Source: Candidatus Campylobacter infans (GTDB taxonomy: Bacteria > Campylobacterota > Campylobacteria > Campylobacterales > Campylobacteraceae). From it: a stretch of DNA of 64,000 nt. Made by a program: the position numbers and the translations under genes. The stretch lies in assembly GCA_009827235.1 (NCBI GenBank), contig SPMW01000001.1:77945-141944 (forward strand). The letters are read 5' to 3'. This document shows positions 36,630 through 46,229 of the stretch, piece by piece; position 1 is the stretch's first letter, and each line of letters starts with the position of its first letter. The notes under the pieces are model-generated. The model was not told the DNA's origin. It saw only the letters and a list, made by a program, of their open reading frames with translations, and ran no database searches.

Positions 36630-37127
36630 TTAATTTAGCGCATCTAATACCGCTTGATAATCTGGTTCGCTTGTAATCTCTGCTACTATTTGCTTATAGC
36701 TTATTTTACCTTGGGGATTGATTACAAAAATCGCCCTAGCACAAAGCCCTTGTAATGGCGTATTAGCAAGCAAAATGCCGTATTCTTTGGCAAATTTTGC
36801 TCCCCTAAAATCGCTACCTACTTTAAGATTTTCTATGCCCTCTGTGCTACAAAATCGCCCCATCGCAAAAGGCAAATCCATAGAAATCACAACAGCTTCT
36901 ACATTATCTTTACTAGCGATTTTTTCATTAAATTTTCTAGCTTCGCTTGCGCAAACGCCAGTATCTAGGCTAGGGACGGCAATTAGTATTTGAAATTTAT
37001 TGCTAGCATTGCCTACGCTAAATGTGCTAAGATCCTTAGCTACAAGCTCAACTTTTGGCGCGATATCGCCTACATTTACGCCTTTGCCTTCAAGTGTGGC
37101 CTCTGCGCCTTTAAATGTTACTGACAT
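36630..37127 (-). CDS. tpx: Thiol peroxidase
   Basis: Tpx is an atypical two-cysteine peroxiredoxin that removes hydrogen and alkyl peroxides with thioredoxin. The 165-residue protein has the peroxidatic Cys59 in SLDTGVCASEARKFNE and the resolving Cys93 in GRFCSTEGI, the correct spacing for the family. The C-terminus ends YQAVLDALN. ATG is preceded by AAAGGATAAA. An 18-base near-copy of its stop region (GCGCTAAATTAAGGCTTT) is repeated about 38 bases downstream, suggesting a small local duplication. Confidence 0.96.
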   Translation of the reverse strand: MSVTFKGAEATLEGKGVNVGDIAPKVELVAKDLSTFSVGNASNKFQILIAVPSLDTGVCASEARKFNEKIASKDNVEAVVISMDLPFAMGRFCSTEGIENLKVGSDFRGAKFAKEYGILLANTPLQGLCARAIFVINPQGKISYKQIVAEITSEPDYQAVLDALN

Positions 37128-37187
37128 ATTTTATCCTTTATGTGAAATTAGAGCGCGCATTTTAGCATTAAAAACACAAACAAATCG

Positions 37188-37664
37188 TTAAAAATCTCTA
37201 AACGCAATACCCAAATAAATATGAAATACACACAATACAATATTTAATGGAGTAAAATAATAAGCAATTAGCACAAGATTATCCCCAACCTCAATAGGAT
37301 CATTTGCTAAAAATGCCGCCTTTGCGCGCATATATTTATGCCACATATAAGCGTAATTTACGCAAATAAAAGCACAAACCGCCCATTTTGTAGCAAGTAT
37401 GGCCTTTTTCATAGGATCAGCTAGGCGCATATCATCTTGTAAAGACGCCAAAAAGCCAAAAACCGCCACAAGAACCAATAAAACAAACTGAATATAAAAA
37501 AAAATTTTTAAATCACGCAAGATTAATTTATTATTTTCTTCATTTGCTAGCAAATACTTACAAAGCACTACTAGTGCTATTTGCGCGGCTATTAAAAACG
37601 CCGTCCCACTAACAAGTAAAAATGGTAAAATTTGCTCATGTTTTAAAAAAGCCGCTTGATTCAT
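37188..37664 (-). CDS. Conserved four-helix integral membrane protein
   Basis: The 158-residue product has four clear hydrophobic helices (about residues 12-40, 52-70, 88-103 and 128-152) and little else; I do not recognise a named family. The central part holds ATKWAVCAFICVNYAYM and a following HKYMRAK that could face the cytoplasm. Similar small membrane proteins occur near alaS in other Campylobacterota, but I cannot give a function. It is 64 bases downstream of alaS on the same strand. Confidence 0.7.
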   Translation of the reverse strand: MNQAAFLKHEQILPFLLVSGTAFLIAAQIALVVLCKYLLANEENNKLILRDLKIFFYIQFVLLVLVAVFGFLASLQDDMRLADPMKKAILATKWAVCAFICVNYAYMWHKYMRAKAAFLANDPIEVGDNLVLIAYYFTPLNIVLCVFHIYLGIAFRDF

Positions 37665-37728
37665 AAATATTCTCTTTTTAGCTTAAAATTTTAATTTTAA
37701 AATTTATCCAAAAGCCCAATTTAGTGCG

Positions 37729-40263
37729 TTAAAGGCTATTTGTTATTAGCTTATTTGCTTCATGTAGCATTTGGTCTAATTTGCTAGCATCCTTGCCGCC
37801 AGCCGTGGCAAAATCAGCCCTGCCGCCGCCGCCACCGCCAATAATAGGCGCTAGTTTGGCCACTATTTCATTAGCTTTTAGCTCCACGCCCTTTATGCCT
37901 ACTGCTAGGTTTATTTTATTATCATTTACCTTTGCTAGCACGGCTATTATTTTTTCATTTTGATTTTTAAGCTCATCAATTTTGGCTTTTATATCGCCAT
38001 CAAACTCGCTTATTACAAGCTTTACGCCCTTATGCTCGCTTGCGTTTATGCTTTTAGCATTGCTTGCGTTTTTGACTTCGTTTTTGGCTGTTTTTAGCTC
38101 AGCTTTTAGTTTTTTAACAGCATTTAATAAATCAGTATTTTTAAGCTCATCTACTAGCTCGTTTATTTGCGCTCTATAATGTAAGCCGTATTTTACGCCA
38201 GCACCAGCACAAACTGCTTCTATGCGCCTTATACCAGCACTTACGCCACTTTCACGCGTGATAAAAAAGCACCCTATTTCGCTTAAATTACTAACATGCG
38301 TCCCGCCACATAATTCTTTTGATGGCCCAAGACTTAGCACGCGCACTTTATCGCCGTATTTTTCGCCAAATAAAGCTATGGCGCCACTTTTTTTGGCTTC
38401 ATCTATATTTAAAATTTCAGTCTTAGCCTCTGCGCCAGCTTGGATTAGATCATTTACTAAATTTTCTATTTTTGTTAATTCATCGGCGCTTAATGCTTTT
38501 GGATGTGAAAAATCAAAGCGCAATTTATCAGCTTCTACGCTTGATCCAGCTTGTGCTATATGAGAGCCTAAAATTTCACGCAAAGCATAATGGAGCAAGT
38601 GTGTTGCGCTATGGTGGCGTCTTATTTGTAAGCGCAAAGAGCTTACCTGGCATTTAACTATTTCGCCACTTTTTATGGTGTTTTTGGCTGTGATTTTGCT
38701 TAAATTTAGCTCAAAATACTTTCTAGTATCTAGCACTTCATTACCTGCTATTATGCCCTTATCGCCTATTTGTCCGCCTGAGTTTGCATAAAAAGGTGTT
38801 TTATCAAGCATTACAAAGCCTGTTTGATTGTCTTTTAACTCCCCTACTCTTTTGTAATTTTCATCTAAAAGAGCTAAAATTTTAGCCTCGCATTCAAGCC
38901 TGTCATAGCCTATAAATTCGTTCTTTCCAAACTCTTCTAAAAGCACCTTAAAATCGCCATCTTCTTTAACTTCATCGCCACTTCCCTTCCAGCTAGCCTT
39001 AGCGCGCATTTTTTGCTCTTGCATTAATTCATCAAAGCGCGCGCTATCAACGCTTAGCCCATTTTCTCTTAGCATATCAGCTGTTAAATCAAGCGGAAAG
39101 CCATAAGTATCATAAAGCTTAAAGGCTACATCACCGCTAAAAATATCTTTCGTATTTTTTAGCTCAGCATTAAATAGCTCCAAGCCAGCTGTGATGGTAG
39201 ATAAAAAGCGTTCTTCTTCTATTTTAATAAGCTCTTTTATGTATGCTTTTTTTTCGTTTAAGTATTCATAGTGATACCCCATAATCTCACATAAAACATC
39301 TACTAATTTATACATAAACGGCTCTTTAATGCCTAGTAAATATCCGTGCCTAACAGCCCTGCGTAAAATCCGCCTTAGCACATATCCACGCCCTTCTTTA
39401 TCAAAATTTAAACCTTGTGCTAATAAAAAGCTAACAGAGCGAATATGATCGCTTATTACTCTATAACTTGCGCCTTTGTCATATTCATAAGGCTTATTAC
39501 AAAGTTTTGCTACTTCGTTGATTAAAGGCATAAAAAGCTCTGTATCGTAATTAGAAAATTTGCCCTCCATTATTGCTATAACGCGCTCTAAGCCCATACC
39601 TGTATCAATGCTAGGTTTTGGCAGGGGTTTTAGCTCGCCGTTTTTATCTCTTTCATATTGCATAAAAACTAAATTCCAAATCTCTAAAAAGCGATCCCCA
39701 TCGCCGCCCATATAATCTTCTTTGCCATTAAAATGCTCGCTACCTTGATCATAATATATCTCACTACAAGGCCCACAAGGTCCAGTTTCGCCCATTTGCC
39801 AAAAGTTATCTTTTTGGCCAAAACGATAAATGCGCTCTTTGCTTATATGCTCTTGCCATAATTCATAGGCTTCATCGTCTTTTTCATAAATGCTTACATA
39901 AAGCTTTTCTTTTGGCAGTTTAAGCACGCAGGTAATAAACTCCCACGCATAAGCGATCGCTTCTTTTTTGAAATACTCGCCAAAGCTAAAATTTCCTAAC
40001 ATTTCAAAAAATGTGTGGTGGCGCGCGGTGTAGCCGACATTGTCTAAATCATTATGCTTGCCGCCAGCTCTTATGCAAGTTTGGCAACTTGTGCGAATTG
40101 GCGGATTTGGGCGCGGAACGGCGCCTGTGAAAATGCTTTTAAACGGCACCATACCAGCATTTGTAAAAAGCAAGCTTGCATCATCTGGGATTAGCGGTGC
40201 GCTTGGGATTATCTCATGCCCTTTGCTAGCGAAAAATTCTAAATACGCTTTTCTAACATCCAT
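37729..40263 (-). CDS. alaS: Alanyl-tRNA synthetase
   Basis: AlaRS charges tRNA-Ala. I chose the ATG at 40263 (AAGGA upstream, N-terminus [11 protein letters not shown]), ten codons inside the longest frame; 844 residues. Class II motifs are seen in the N-terminal third ([22 protein letters not shown] region, [12 protein letters not shown]). The editing domain carries HHSATHLLH and CGGTHVSN, whose His and Cys bind zinc to clear mischarged Ser and Gly. The C-terminal C-Ala domain ends with a glycine-rich [17 protein letters not shown]. All segments appear intact. Confidence 0.97.
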   Translation of the reverse strand: MDVRKAYLEFFASKGHEIIPSAPLIPDDASLLFTNAGMVPFKSIFTGAVPRPNPPIRTSCQTCIRAGGKHNDLDNVGYTARHHTFFEMLGNFSFGEYFKKEAIAYAWEFITCVLKLPKEKLYVSIYEKDDEAYELWQEHISKERIYRFGQKDNFWQMGETGPCGPCSEIYYDQGSEHFNGKEDYMGGDGDRFLEIWNLVFMQYERDKNGELKPLPKPSIDTGMGLERVIAIMEGKFSNYDTELFMPLINEVAKLCNKPYEYDKGASYRVISDHIRSVSFLLAQGLNFDKEGRGYVLRRILRRAVRHGYLLGIKEPFMYKLVDVLCEIMGYHYEYLNEKKAYIKELIKIEEERFLSTITAGLELFNAELKNTKDIFSGDVAFKLYDTYGFPLDLTADMLRENGLSVDSARFDELMQEQKMRAKASWKGSGDEVKEDGDFKVLLEEFGKNEFIGYDRLECEAKILALLDENYKRVGELKDNQTGFVMLDKTPFYANSGGQIGDKGIIAGNEVLDTRKYFELNLSKITAKNTIKSGEIVKCQVSSLRLQIRRHHSATHLLHYALREILGSHIAQAGSSVEADKLRFDFSHPKALSADELTKIENLVNDLIQAGAEAKTEILNIDEAKKSGAIALFGEKYGDKVRVLSLGPSKELCGGTHVSNLSEIGCFFITRESGVSAGIRRIEAVCAGAGVKYGLHYRAQINELVDELKNTDLLNAVKKLKAELKTAKNEVKNASNAKSINASEHKGVKLVISEFDGDIKAKIDELKNQNEKIIAVLAKVNDNKINLAVGIKGVELKANEIVAKLAPIIGGGGGGRADFATAGGKDASKLDQMLHEANKLITNSL

Positions 40264-40292
40264 TTTTAGTCCTTGAAATTTTAAAAGGCGCA

Positions 40293-40298
40293 ATTATA
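40293..40298 (-). promoter_or_regulatory. -10 box of alaS
   Basis: On the minus strand GGCTATAATTGCGCC holds TATAAT 29 bases before the alaS ATG. The same 12 bases, CTATAATTGCGCC, occur before ccoI. Confidence 0.55.
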
Positions 40299-40372
40299 GC
40301 CAAAAAATTTTAAAGCGGTGAAATTTTAATTTTGCTTGTTTAAAATTTTAAATTAAGTAGCCAAAATTTTGC

Positions 40373-40378
40373 TACAAT
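40373..40378 (+). promoter_or_regulatory. -10 box of the type III mod-res operon
   Basis: TTTTGCTACAATC has TACAAT 22 bases before the mod ATG, an extended TGCTACAAT box identical to that of tRNA-Gly. The leader would be short and contains AAGGA. Confidence 0.5.
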
Positions 40379-40400
40379 CAAAAAAACAAAAAGGATAAAA

Positions 40401-41974
40401 ATGCCATCTCTAAATTGGATAGGAAAAGATGAAGTAATAAATTACAATCCACCTTCTCACATCTTAAATCAAAAATACACCTTTAATGCTGAAAATAGCG
40501 ATAATATGATTATAAAAGGCGATAATTTGCTAGCTTTGAAAGCTCTTTTGCCTCGTTTTGAGGGCAAAATTAAATGCATTTATATTGACCCGCCATATAA
40601 CACCGGAAATGAAAACTGGATATATAATGACAATGTAAATAGCAAAGAGATTAAAAAATGGCTAGGCGAAGTAGTAGGTAAAGACGACCTTTCACGCCAC
40701 GATAAATGGCTTTGTATGATGTTACCGCGCTTAAAACTACTTCACAGACTTTTAAGCGATGATGGCGTGATTTTTATCTCAATAGATGATAATGAAATGG
40801 CGAATTTAAAATTGCTTTGTGATGAAGTGTTTGGGGGGGGGGGAACGCTGTTGCGTGTATTCCTAGATTAACATCAGCGCAGCGCCCAGCACAAGAAAAT
40901 TTCATTTCATCAAAGCACGATTATCTTATAATTTATGCAAAAAATAAAAATACTTCTTATTTTAATAAAATCATAGAAAGAGACTTAACAAAAATAAGAA
41001 TTGATAACATTGGTAAATATTTTGACGGCGACAGCAGTCCTATTCTTGCTTCATCAACGCAAGGTTATTCTGTTGGCGGAGATTATGACTTTGAATATAA
41101 TGGTAAAATGTATAAACCAGTTGATAGTAAGGGTAATAGGCGCAGATGGCTTTGGACTATTGAGCGTATGAAAGCAGCTGCTAAACTTGGAATTCTAGTA
41201 GAAACAAAAACTACTTTAAGAGTTAAGAATTATATTGATAAAGAATTCCAAGTTGGCACAAATGTTATGGTTAATAAAAATGAAAATTTGATTGCTACAT
41301 CATTTGATTTGATGAATTCTAATTTTACAAATGATAAAGGCACAGGCGAAATAGAAAAAATTGGAATTTCAAATTTTACTTTTCCAAAACCACAAAATTT
41401 AATAGAATTTTGTATAAAACTTGCAACCAATACAAATTCCATTATCCTAGATAGCTTTGCAGGCTCTGGCACCACCGCTCACGCGGTTTTAGAACTAAAC
41501 AAAAAAGATGGTGGAAATCGCAAATTTATCCTAGTAGAAATGGAGGATTATGCCGAGAATATAACTGCTGAGCGTGTGCGTAGAGTAATAGATGGTTATG
41601 GCAAAGAGCCTAAAACAACTGCTTGCGGTGGTGATTTTAGCTTTTATGAACTTGGAGAGAGATTACTACTAGAAAATGGCAATATAAATGAAAATGTAGC
41701 CACAAACAAAATAAAAGAATACATTTATTTTAGCGAGACAAAAGAAAAATACGAACAAAACGATAGCGATTTTTTAGGTGAGTGCAATGGAGTGGCTTAT
41801 TATTTTATTTATAAAAAAGATGAAATAACCACGCTAGATTTTGAGTATTTAGCAAATATCAAAAAAGCTAGCGCTTATGTGATTTATGCTGATATATGCG
41901 TGCTTAGCAATGATACAATGATGAAATATAGCATAACTTTTAAAAAAATTCCAAGAGATATTAAAAAGGTGTAA
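40401..41974 (+). pseudogene. mod: Type III DNA methyltransferase Mod, phase-OFF by poly-G frameshift
   Basis: Mod is the methylation and recognition subunit of a type III restriction-modification system. The first frame (40401-40871, 156 residues) has the catalytic DPPYNTG at 63-69 and SIDDNE, then runs through 11 G and stops at TAA. The rest continues without stops in another frame from 40844 to 41974, including KYFDGDSSP, the SAM-binding DSFAGSGTTAHAV and a helical C-terminus. With 12 (or 9) G a 524-residue protein would be made. The order of motif IV before motif I marks the beta class, as in known Mod proteins. So this is not decay but a contingency gene caught OFF. It is followed one base later by res. 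Confidence 0.9.
40833..40843 (+). repeat. Poly-G tract of 11 in mod (OFF state)
   Basis: Eleven G follow the codons for EVF. At 11 the frame ends 11 codons later; 10 also gives an early TAG; 12 or 9 restores GGGG-NAVA and the full gene. The read therefore represents an OFF cell or consensus. Confidence 0.9.
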
Positions 41975-41975
41975 A

Positions 41976-44504
41976 ATGGAGTTAAAATCATATCAAAAAA
42001 AAGCCATAAATGATTTAAAAAGCTATTTAGAGTGCTTAGATAGCTTTGGCATAACAAATGGCTGGCGTAAATACTGGCAAAGCAAAGGCTTAGAAAATGT
42101 TAAATACAATGATAATATAAAAGGCGTGCCAAATATTTGCGCCAAAGTCCCAACAGGTGGGGGCAAGACTTTTATAGCGTGTGCTAGCATAAAGCCAATT
42201 AGCGATATCGTAGCAAGCTTAGATAAAACCTTTATAATATGGCTAGTGCCAAGCGAAACAATACTTACTCAAACGCTAATAAACTTAAAAAATCCACATC
42301 ACCCTTATAGAGAGCGTTTAAACGCTGATTTTGGTAGTGATGTAGAAATTTTTAGCTCAAATGATTTACTAACTAAATTAAATAAAATTAATTTAAAAAG
42401 CCTAAATATCGCCGTTTTAAGCTTTGCTAGTATAAGAATAAATAATAAAGAGATGCGTAAAATGTATCAACAAAATGGCCATTTGCTTGAATTTGATAGT
42501 TTTTTAGATGATAAAGAAAACCTAAAAGATCAAGAAAAATTAAGCGTAATAAATGTAGTAAGAAATTTTAAGCCCATAGTAATAGTAGATGAAAGCCATA
42601 ACGCAAAGAGTGATTTAAGCATTGAAATGCTTGAAAATTTAAATGCTAGTTTTATTTATGAACTTAGCGCAACGCCAAAAAATAGCTCAAATATAATACA
42701 CTACACAAACGCCATAGAGTTAAAAAAAGAAAACATGGTAAAACTGCCTATATTTTTATGTAATTTTGCCAATGTAGCAAGCGTTATAGAAGAAGCAATA
42801 AACACACAAAACAGATTAGAAGCAATAGCAAAAAACGAAAATGCAAATTTACGGCCAATAGTGTTATTTCAAGCACAAAGTGGAACAAATGAAGAAGCCA
42901 ACACTTTTGAAAAATTGAAAAACAAATTAATAAATCTTGGCATTAATAAAGAGCAAATAGCCATAAAAACGGCTAAAATCAATGAATTAAACGGAATTGA
43001 TTTATTAAACAAAGATTGTAACATACGATATATTATTACAATTAACGCTCTTAAAGAAGGCTGGGATTGCCCTTATGCTTATATTTTAGCTAGCATTGCA
43101 AATAAAAATTCCACCACAGATGTAGAGCAATTAATAGGCAGAGTATTACGCCAACCAAATTCTAAAAAATACACAAATCAAGAATTAAATGTAAGCTATG
43201 TGCTTACTTGCTCTAATGACTTTCACGCAACAGCTAAAAGTGTAATAGCTGGATTAAATGGCGCTGGATTTAGCAAAAATGATTATAGGCAAAAAGATTT
43301 TACAGAACTAGATGAAATAATGCAAACACCAAAAGAATTGCCAAATAAAGATATTTTTGAATACACAAATGATAGCGATGAAAATAGTGAGTTTTTATCT
43401 GCTGATATTAATGTAGAAAATATCACAAAAAACACACAACTAGATAGCCAAAAAAACGATATCCTTGAAAACGCTAGAAATATAGCTAATGAATACGATA
43501 ACGAAGTAGAAAAAACTTCATCAAATTTTGATAATTTTGGAGATTTAAAAGTGAATACTAGTAAAATAAAATTTGAAGTGCCAAAACTACCGCAATTTAT
43601 AAAAATATTGCCTAGTAATTCTACTTTATTTGAAGAAATAAAATATAAGGTGCTAGAAAAAGAGGATTTAGATAAGGATTTTAAGCTAGCAGATAAAGAT
43701 ACGCAAATAAATTTTGAGCTAACACAAAATGATATTTTTGAAATAGATTTAAGCGAGGACGATAATTTACCAAAATACAAAAAAATAAAACCAGGGCAAA
43801 ACGAATATTTTAAACAATATTTAAAAACCACAAACGATGAAACTAAAATTCGCCAAAGCATAGAGTTAATTTTTGGTAAGATAAGAAAAGATAATGCTTT
43901 AAGTGAAAATGATTTAAAAGACTATATAAAGCGCATAGTAAATAATCTAAGCGATGAAAACAAAGCAAAATTACTAGATGAAATAGACGCTTACACAATA
44001 AAAATAAAAAATAAAATCAACGAACTAAAAAGTGAGTATAGAGAAAAAATATTTTATGATTTATTAAATAAAGGCAATATCAAAATAGAACAAACTTTTA
44101 GTTTTCAGCCAGTGTTACAAGCTCATAAATTAAGCTCTTTGCGCCCTAAATCTTTATATGAAGAAGAAATAGATGATTTAAACTCACTAGAAAACAAAGT
44201 GCTAGATGAAATTATACGGCTAGATAATATAAAATGGTGGCATAGAAATACCAAATTTTGTATAAATGCTTTTATTAATCATTACCCAGACTTTATTATT
44301 TGCACAAAAAATGAAAATATCATCATGGTAGAAACAAAAGGAGATGATAGAACAAATTATGATAGCCAAATAAAGCTCAAATTAGGCTCTAAATGGGCTG
44401 ATAAAGCTGGAGATAAGTATTTTTATTTTATGGTATTTGAACATAGCAAGATTGATGGCTCTTTGCTAGTAGATGAATTTATTAATACTCTAAAAGAGTT
44501 ATAA
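41976..44504 (+). CDS. res: Type III restriction enzyme Res subunit
   Basis: Res is the helicase-nuclease subunit that cuts unmethylated DNA together with Mod. Walker A is PTGGGKTF near residues 53-60, the DEAD-like box is VDESHN near 207-212, then SATPKNSS, NALKEGWDCP near 358 and a motif VI-like QLIGRVLRQP. The C-terminal nuclease is of the PD-(D/E)xK type: HYPDFII followed by VETKGDDRTN near 780-800. The 842-residue protein looks intact. Its ATG is one base after the mod stop, so translation probably depends on coupling and would fall when mod is OFF. The gene is more A-rich than neighbours. Confidence 0.92.
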   Translation: MELKSYQKKAINDLKSYLECLDSFGITNGWRKYWQSKGLENVKYNDNIKGVPNICAKVPTGGGKTFIACASIKPISDIVASLDKTFIIWLVPSETILTQTLINLKNPHHPYRERLNADFGSDVEIFSSNDLLTKLNKINLKSLNIAVLSFASIRINNKEMRKMYQQNGHLLEFDSFLDDKENLKDQEKLSVINVVRNFKPIVIVDESHNAKSDLSIEMLENLNASFIYELSATPKNSSNIIHYTNAIELKKENMVKLPIFLCNFANVASVIEEAINTQNRLEAIAKNENANLRPIVLFQAQSGTNEEANTFEKLKNKLINLGINKEQIAIKTAKINELNGIDLLNKDCNIRYIITINALKEGWDCPYAYILASIANKNSTTDVEQLIGRVLRQPNSKKYTNQELNVSYVLTCSNDFHATAKSVIAGLNGAGFSKNDYRQKDFTELDEIMQTPKELPNKDIFEYTNDSDENSEFLSADINVENITKNTQLDSQKNDILENARNIANEYDNEVEKTSSNFDNFGDLKVNTSKIKFEVPKLPQFIKILPSNSTLFEEIKYKVLEKEDLDKDFKLADKDTQINFELTQNDIFEIDLSEDDNLPKYKKIKPGQNEYFKQYLKTTNDETKIRQSIELIFGKIRKDNALSENDLKDYIKRIVNNLSDENKAKLLDEIDAYTIKIKNKINELKSEYREKIFYDLLNKGNIKIEQTFSFQPVLQAHKLSSLRPKSLYEEEIDDLNSLENKVLDEIIRLDNIKWWHRNTKFCINAFINHYPDFIICTKNENIIMVETKGDDRTNYDSQIKLKLGSKWADKAGDKYFYFMVFEHSKIDGSLLVDEFINTLKEL

Positions 44505-44533
44505 ATAATATTTTAAAATTTTAAAAATAATTA

Positions 44534-44576
44534 AATAAAATCTATAAAATATTTAGATGATTTTATAGATTTTATT
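44534..44576. terminator. Terminator between res and lpxD
   Basis: A perfect 17-base inverted repeat, AATAAAATCTATAAAAT (44534-44550) and its complement (44560-44576), with a 9-base loop, between convergent genes. Confidence 0.7.
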
Positions 44577-44663
44577 AAAAATTATTTAGTAGTTTTTAAT
44601 CATAATTTTTTATTTTTATCTGCAAATTTTAAATTTTATTTTTTAAAATTTTTCACTAAATTT

Positions 44664-45620
44664 TTAGCTTTTTTTGCTAAAAAATTTTTGGATTTTGGCT
44701 TGAAGTTTTAGCCATTGATTTAGCTCTAAAATAGGATGTGAGCCGGCGTATTTTTTGCCACCAGGTAAATCTTTGCTGACCCCACCGCGCGCAGCGATTT
44801 GTGCAAAATCGCCGATTTTTAAATGCCCTGTGGTGCCACTTTGTCCGCCCATTACGACATTGCGCCCAAGCTTTGTGCTTCCAGCAAGCCCAACTTGTGA
44901 AACCAAAACACTGCCAAAGCCCAGCTCGCAATTATGCGCGATTTGGACTAAATTATCCACCTTAGAAAAATCGCCAATGATAGTATCATCAAAAACGCCA
45001 CGATCAATAGTCGTGCAAGCGCCGATTTCTACATGCTTGCCTAGCACCACACGCCCGTTATGATAAATTTTATAATGCTTGCCATTTTTATCGCTAGCAA
45101 AGCCAAAACCATCAGAGCCAATCACGCAATTAGCATTTAAAATACAACAATCATCTATTAAACAATCATTATAAATCACCACATTTGGATGCAAAATACA
45201 ATCACGCCCGATGCGAACATTATCGCCTATATAAACGCCAGGCATTATCACCGTATTATCGTCTATAAAAACATTTGAGCCGATATGAACATTTGGCATT
45301 ATTTTAGCACTTGGCGAGATTTGGGCTGGGTGCGTTTCATAAAAAAGTGGCTTGGCAAAATACTGCGATAATATCGCAAAATCTAAATGCGGGTTTTGCG
45401 TGATTATAGCGTGGTTTTTAACCCTTTTGGCATCAGTTTCGCGCACCAAAATCGCACTAGCCTCGCAAGTGTCTAAAAATTTTGTATTTTTATCGCTATC
45501 ACAATATGAAAGCTCGCCGTGCGTGGCATTTTGTAAGGAATTCATAGCAGTAATTTGCAAGTCGTTTTCAATAAGCGGTTTTTTTAATCCTAGTGTTTCA
45601 TAAATTTTAGATAATTTCAT
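44664..45620 (-). CDS. lpxD: UDP-3-O-acylglucosamine N-acyltransferase
   Basis: LpxD adds the second acyl chain in lipid A synthesis. The 318-residue protein has an N-terminal uridine-binding domain (to ~100) and a left-handed beta helix of hexapeptide repeats (IGSNVFIDDNTVIMPGVYIG and similar), ending in an alpha-helical tail. The catalytic His is in VQIAHNCELG near 235, and HYKIYHNGRVVLG precedes it. Start ATG has GGAGTAAT upstream. It lies downstream of ilvI-ilvH as in C. jejuni (Cj0574-0576, from memory). Confidence 0.96.
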   Translation of the reverse strand: MKLSKIYETLGLKKPLIENDLQITAMNSLQNATHGELSYCDSDKNTKFLDTCEASAILVRETDAKRVKNHAIITQNPHLDFAILSQYFAKPLFYETHPAQISPSAKIMPNVHIGSNVFIDDNTVIMPGVYIGDNVRIGRDCILHPNVVIYNDCLIDDCCILNANCVIGSDGFGFASDKNGKHYKIYHNGRVVLGKHVEIGACTTIDRGVFDDTIIGDFSKVDNLVQIAHNCELGFGSVLVSQVGLAGSTKLGRNVVMGGQSGTTGHLKIGDFAQIAARGGVSKDLPGGKKYAGSHPILELNQWLKLQAKIQKFFSKKS

Positions 45621-45698
45621 AATTACTCCATCAAAAAATATTGGTTTAAAATTTTAAATAAATTAAGATTTTGTTAGTTTTTAAATATTTTAAGTTTA

Positions 45699-45755
45699 AA
45701 ATTTTAAAATTTAGCAACTTTTGCCAGCCCAAAAGTTACTAAAATTTTAAAATTT
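45699..45755 (-). terminator. Large hairpin after ilvH
   Basis: Core stem AACTTTT (45716-45722)/AAAAGTT (45731-45737) is extended on both sides by AAATTTTAAAATTT arms with a one-base slip. It lies just past the ilvH stop. Confidence 0.55.
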
Positions 45756-45761
45756 AGCGCG

Positions 45762-46226
45762 TTATTCGCACTCCATCATCGCTGAGCCTGAGCGCACGAT
45801 TTGAATAGGATTGTATTTTTTCATAACCTTAATAAAATTATCAATATGCGCGCTAGAATCGCAAGCCATTATGATTATATTATGCTCATCAGCGTGCGTT
45901 ATAGTGCCGTTTGCGCTTTTTAAAATCGCATCAAGACCTGCAAAATTTTCATTTAAACTAACCTTAACTAGCACCATTTCGCGCTCTACAAAAATGCCAT
46001 TATCAATTACTTTATAAGTAGAAATTAATTTGTGGAGTTGTTTGATAATTTGCTCTATTGTGTGCTCATCTCCGCTTGTAACTATTGTAATGCGTGAAAA
46101 CTCGCTATTTGGCACGGGGGCTACTGTGAGGCTGTCTATATTATACCCGCGACCTGAAAAAAGCCCGCTAATGCGACTAAGCACGCCGTGTTCGTTTAAA
46201 ACCACTACACTCAAAACTCTTCTCAT
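45762..46226 (-). CDS. ilvH: Acetolactate synthase small (regulatory) subunit
   Basis: IlvH binds valine and controls the large subunit. The 154-residue protein has an N-terminal ACT domain (VVVLNEHGVLSRISGLFSGRGYNIDSLTV, residues 6-34) and a C-terminal regulatory domain (VDNGIFVEREMVLVKV onwards). Length is normal. The ATG lies three bases after the ilvI stop, so the subunits are made together. Confidence 0.96.
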   Translation of the reverse strand: MRRVLSVVVLNEHGVLSRISGLFSGRGYNIDSLTVAPVPNSEFSRITIVTSGDEHTIEQIIKQLHKLISTYKVIDNGIFVEREMVLVKVSLNENFAGLDAILKSANGTITHADEHNIIIMACDSSAHIDNFIKVMKKYNPIQIVRSGSAMMECE

Positions 46227-46229
46227 CGC

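Noticed and set aside
40871-41107. True inactivating mutation in mod
   Set aside because: Reading frame after the G tract is stop-free for the full remainder, and one added G restores the family's sequence, so a phase-variable OFF state explains it better.
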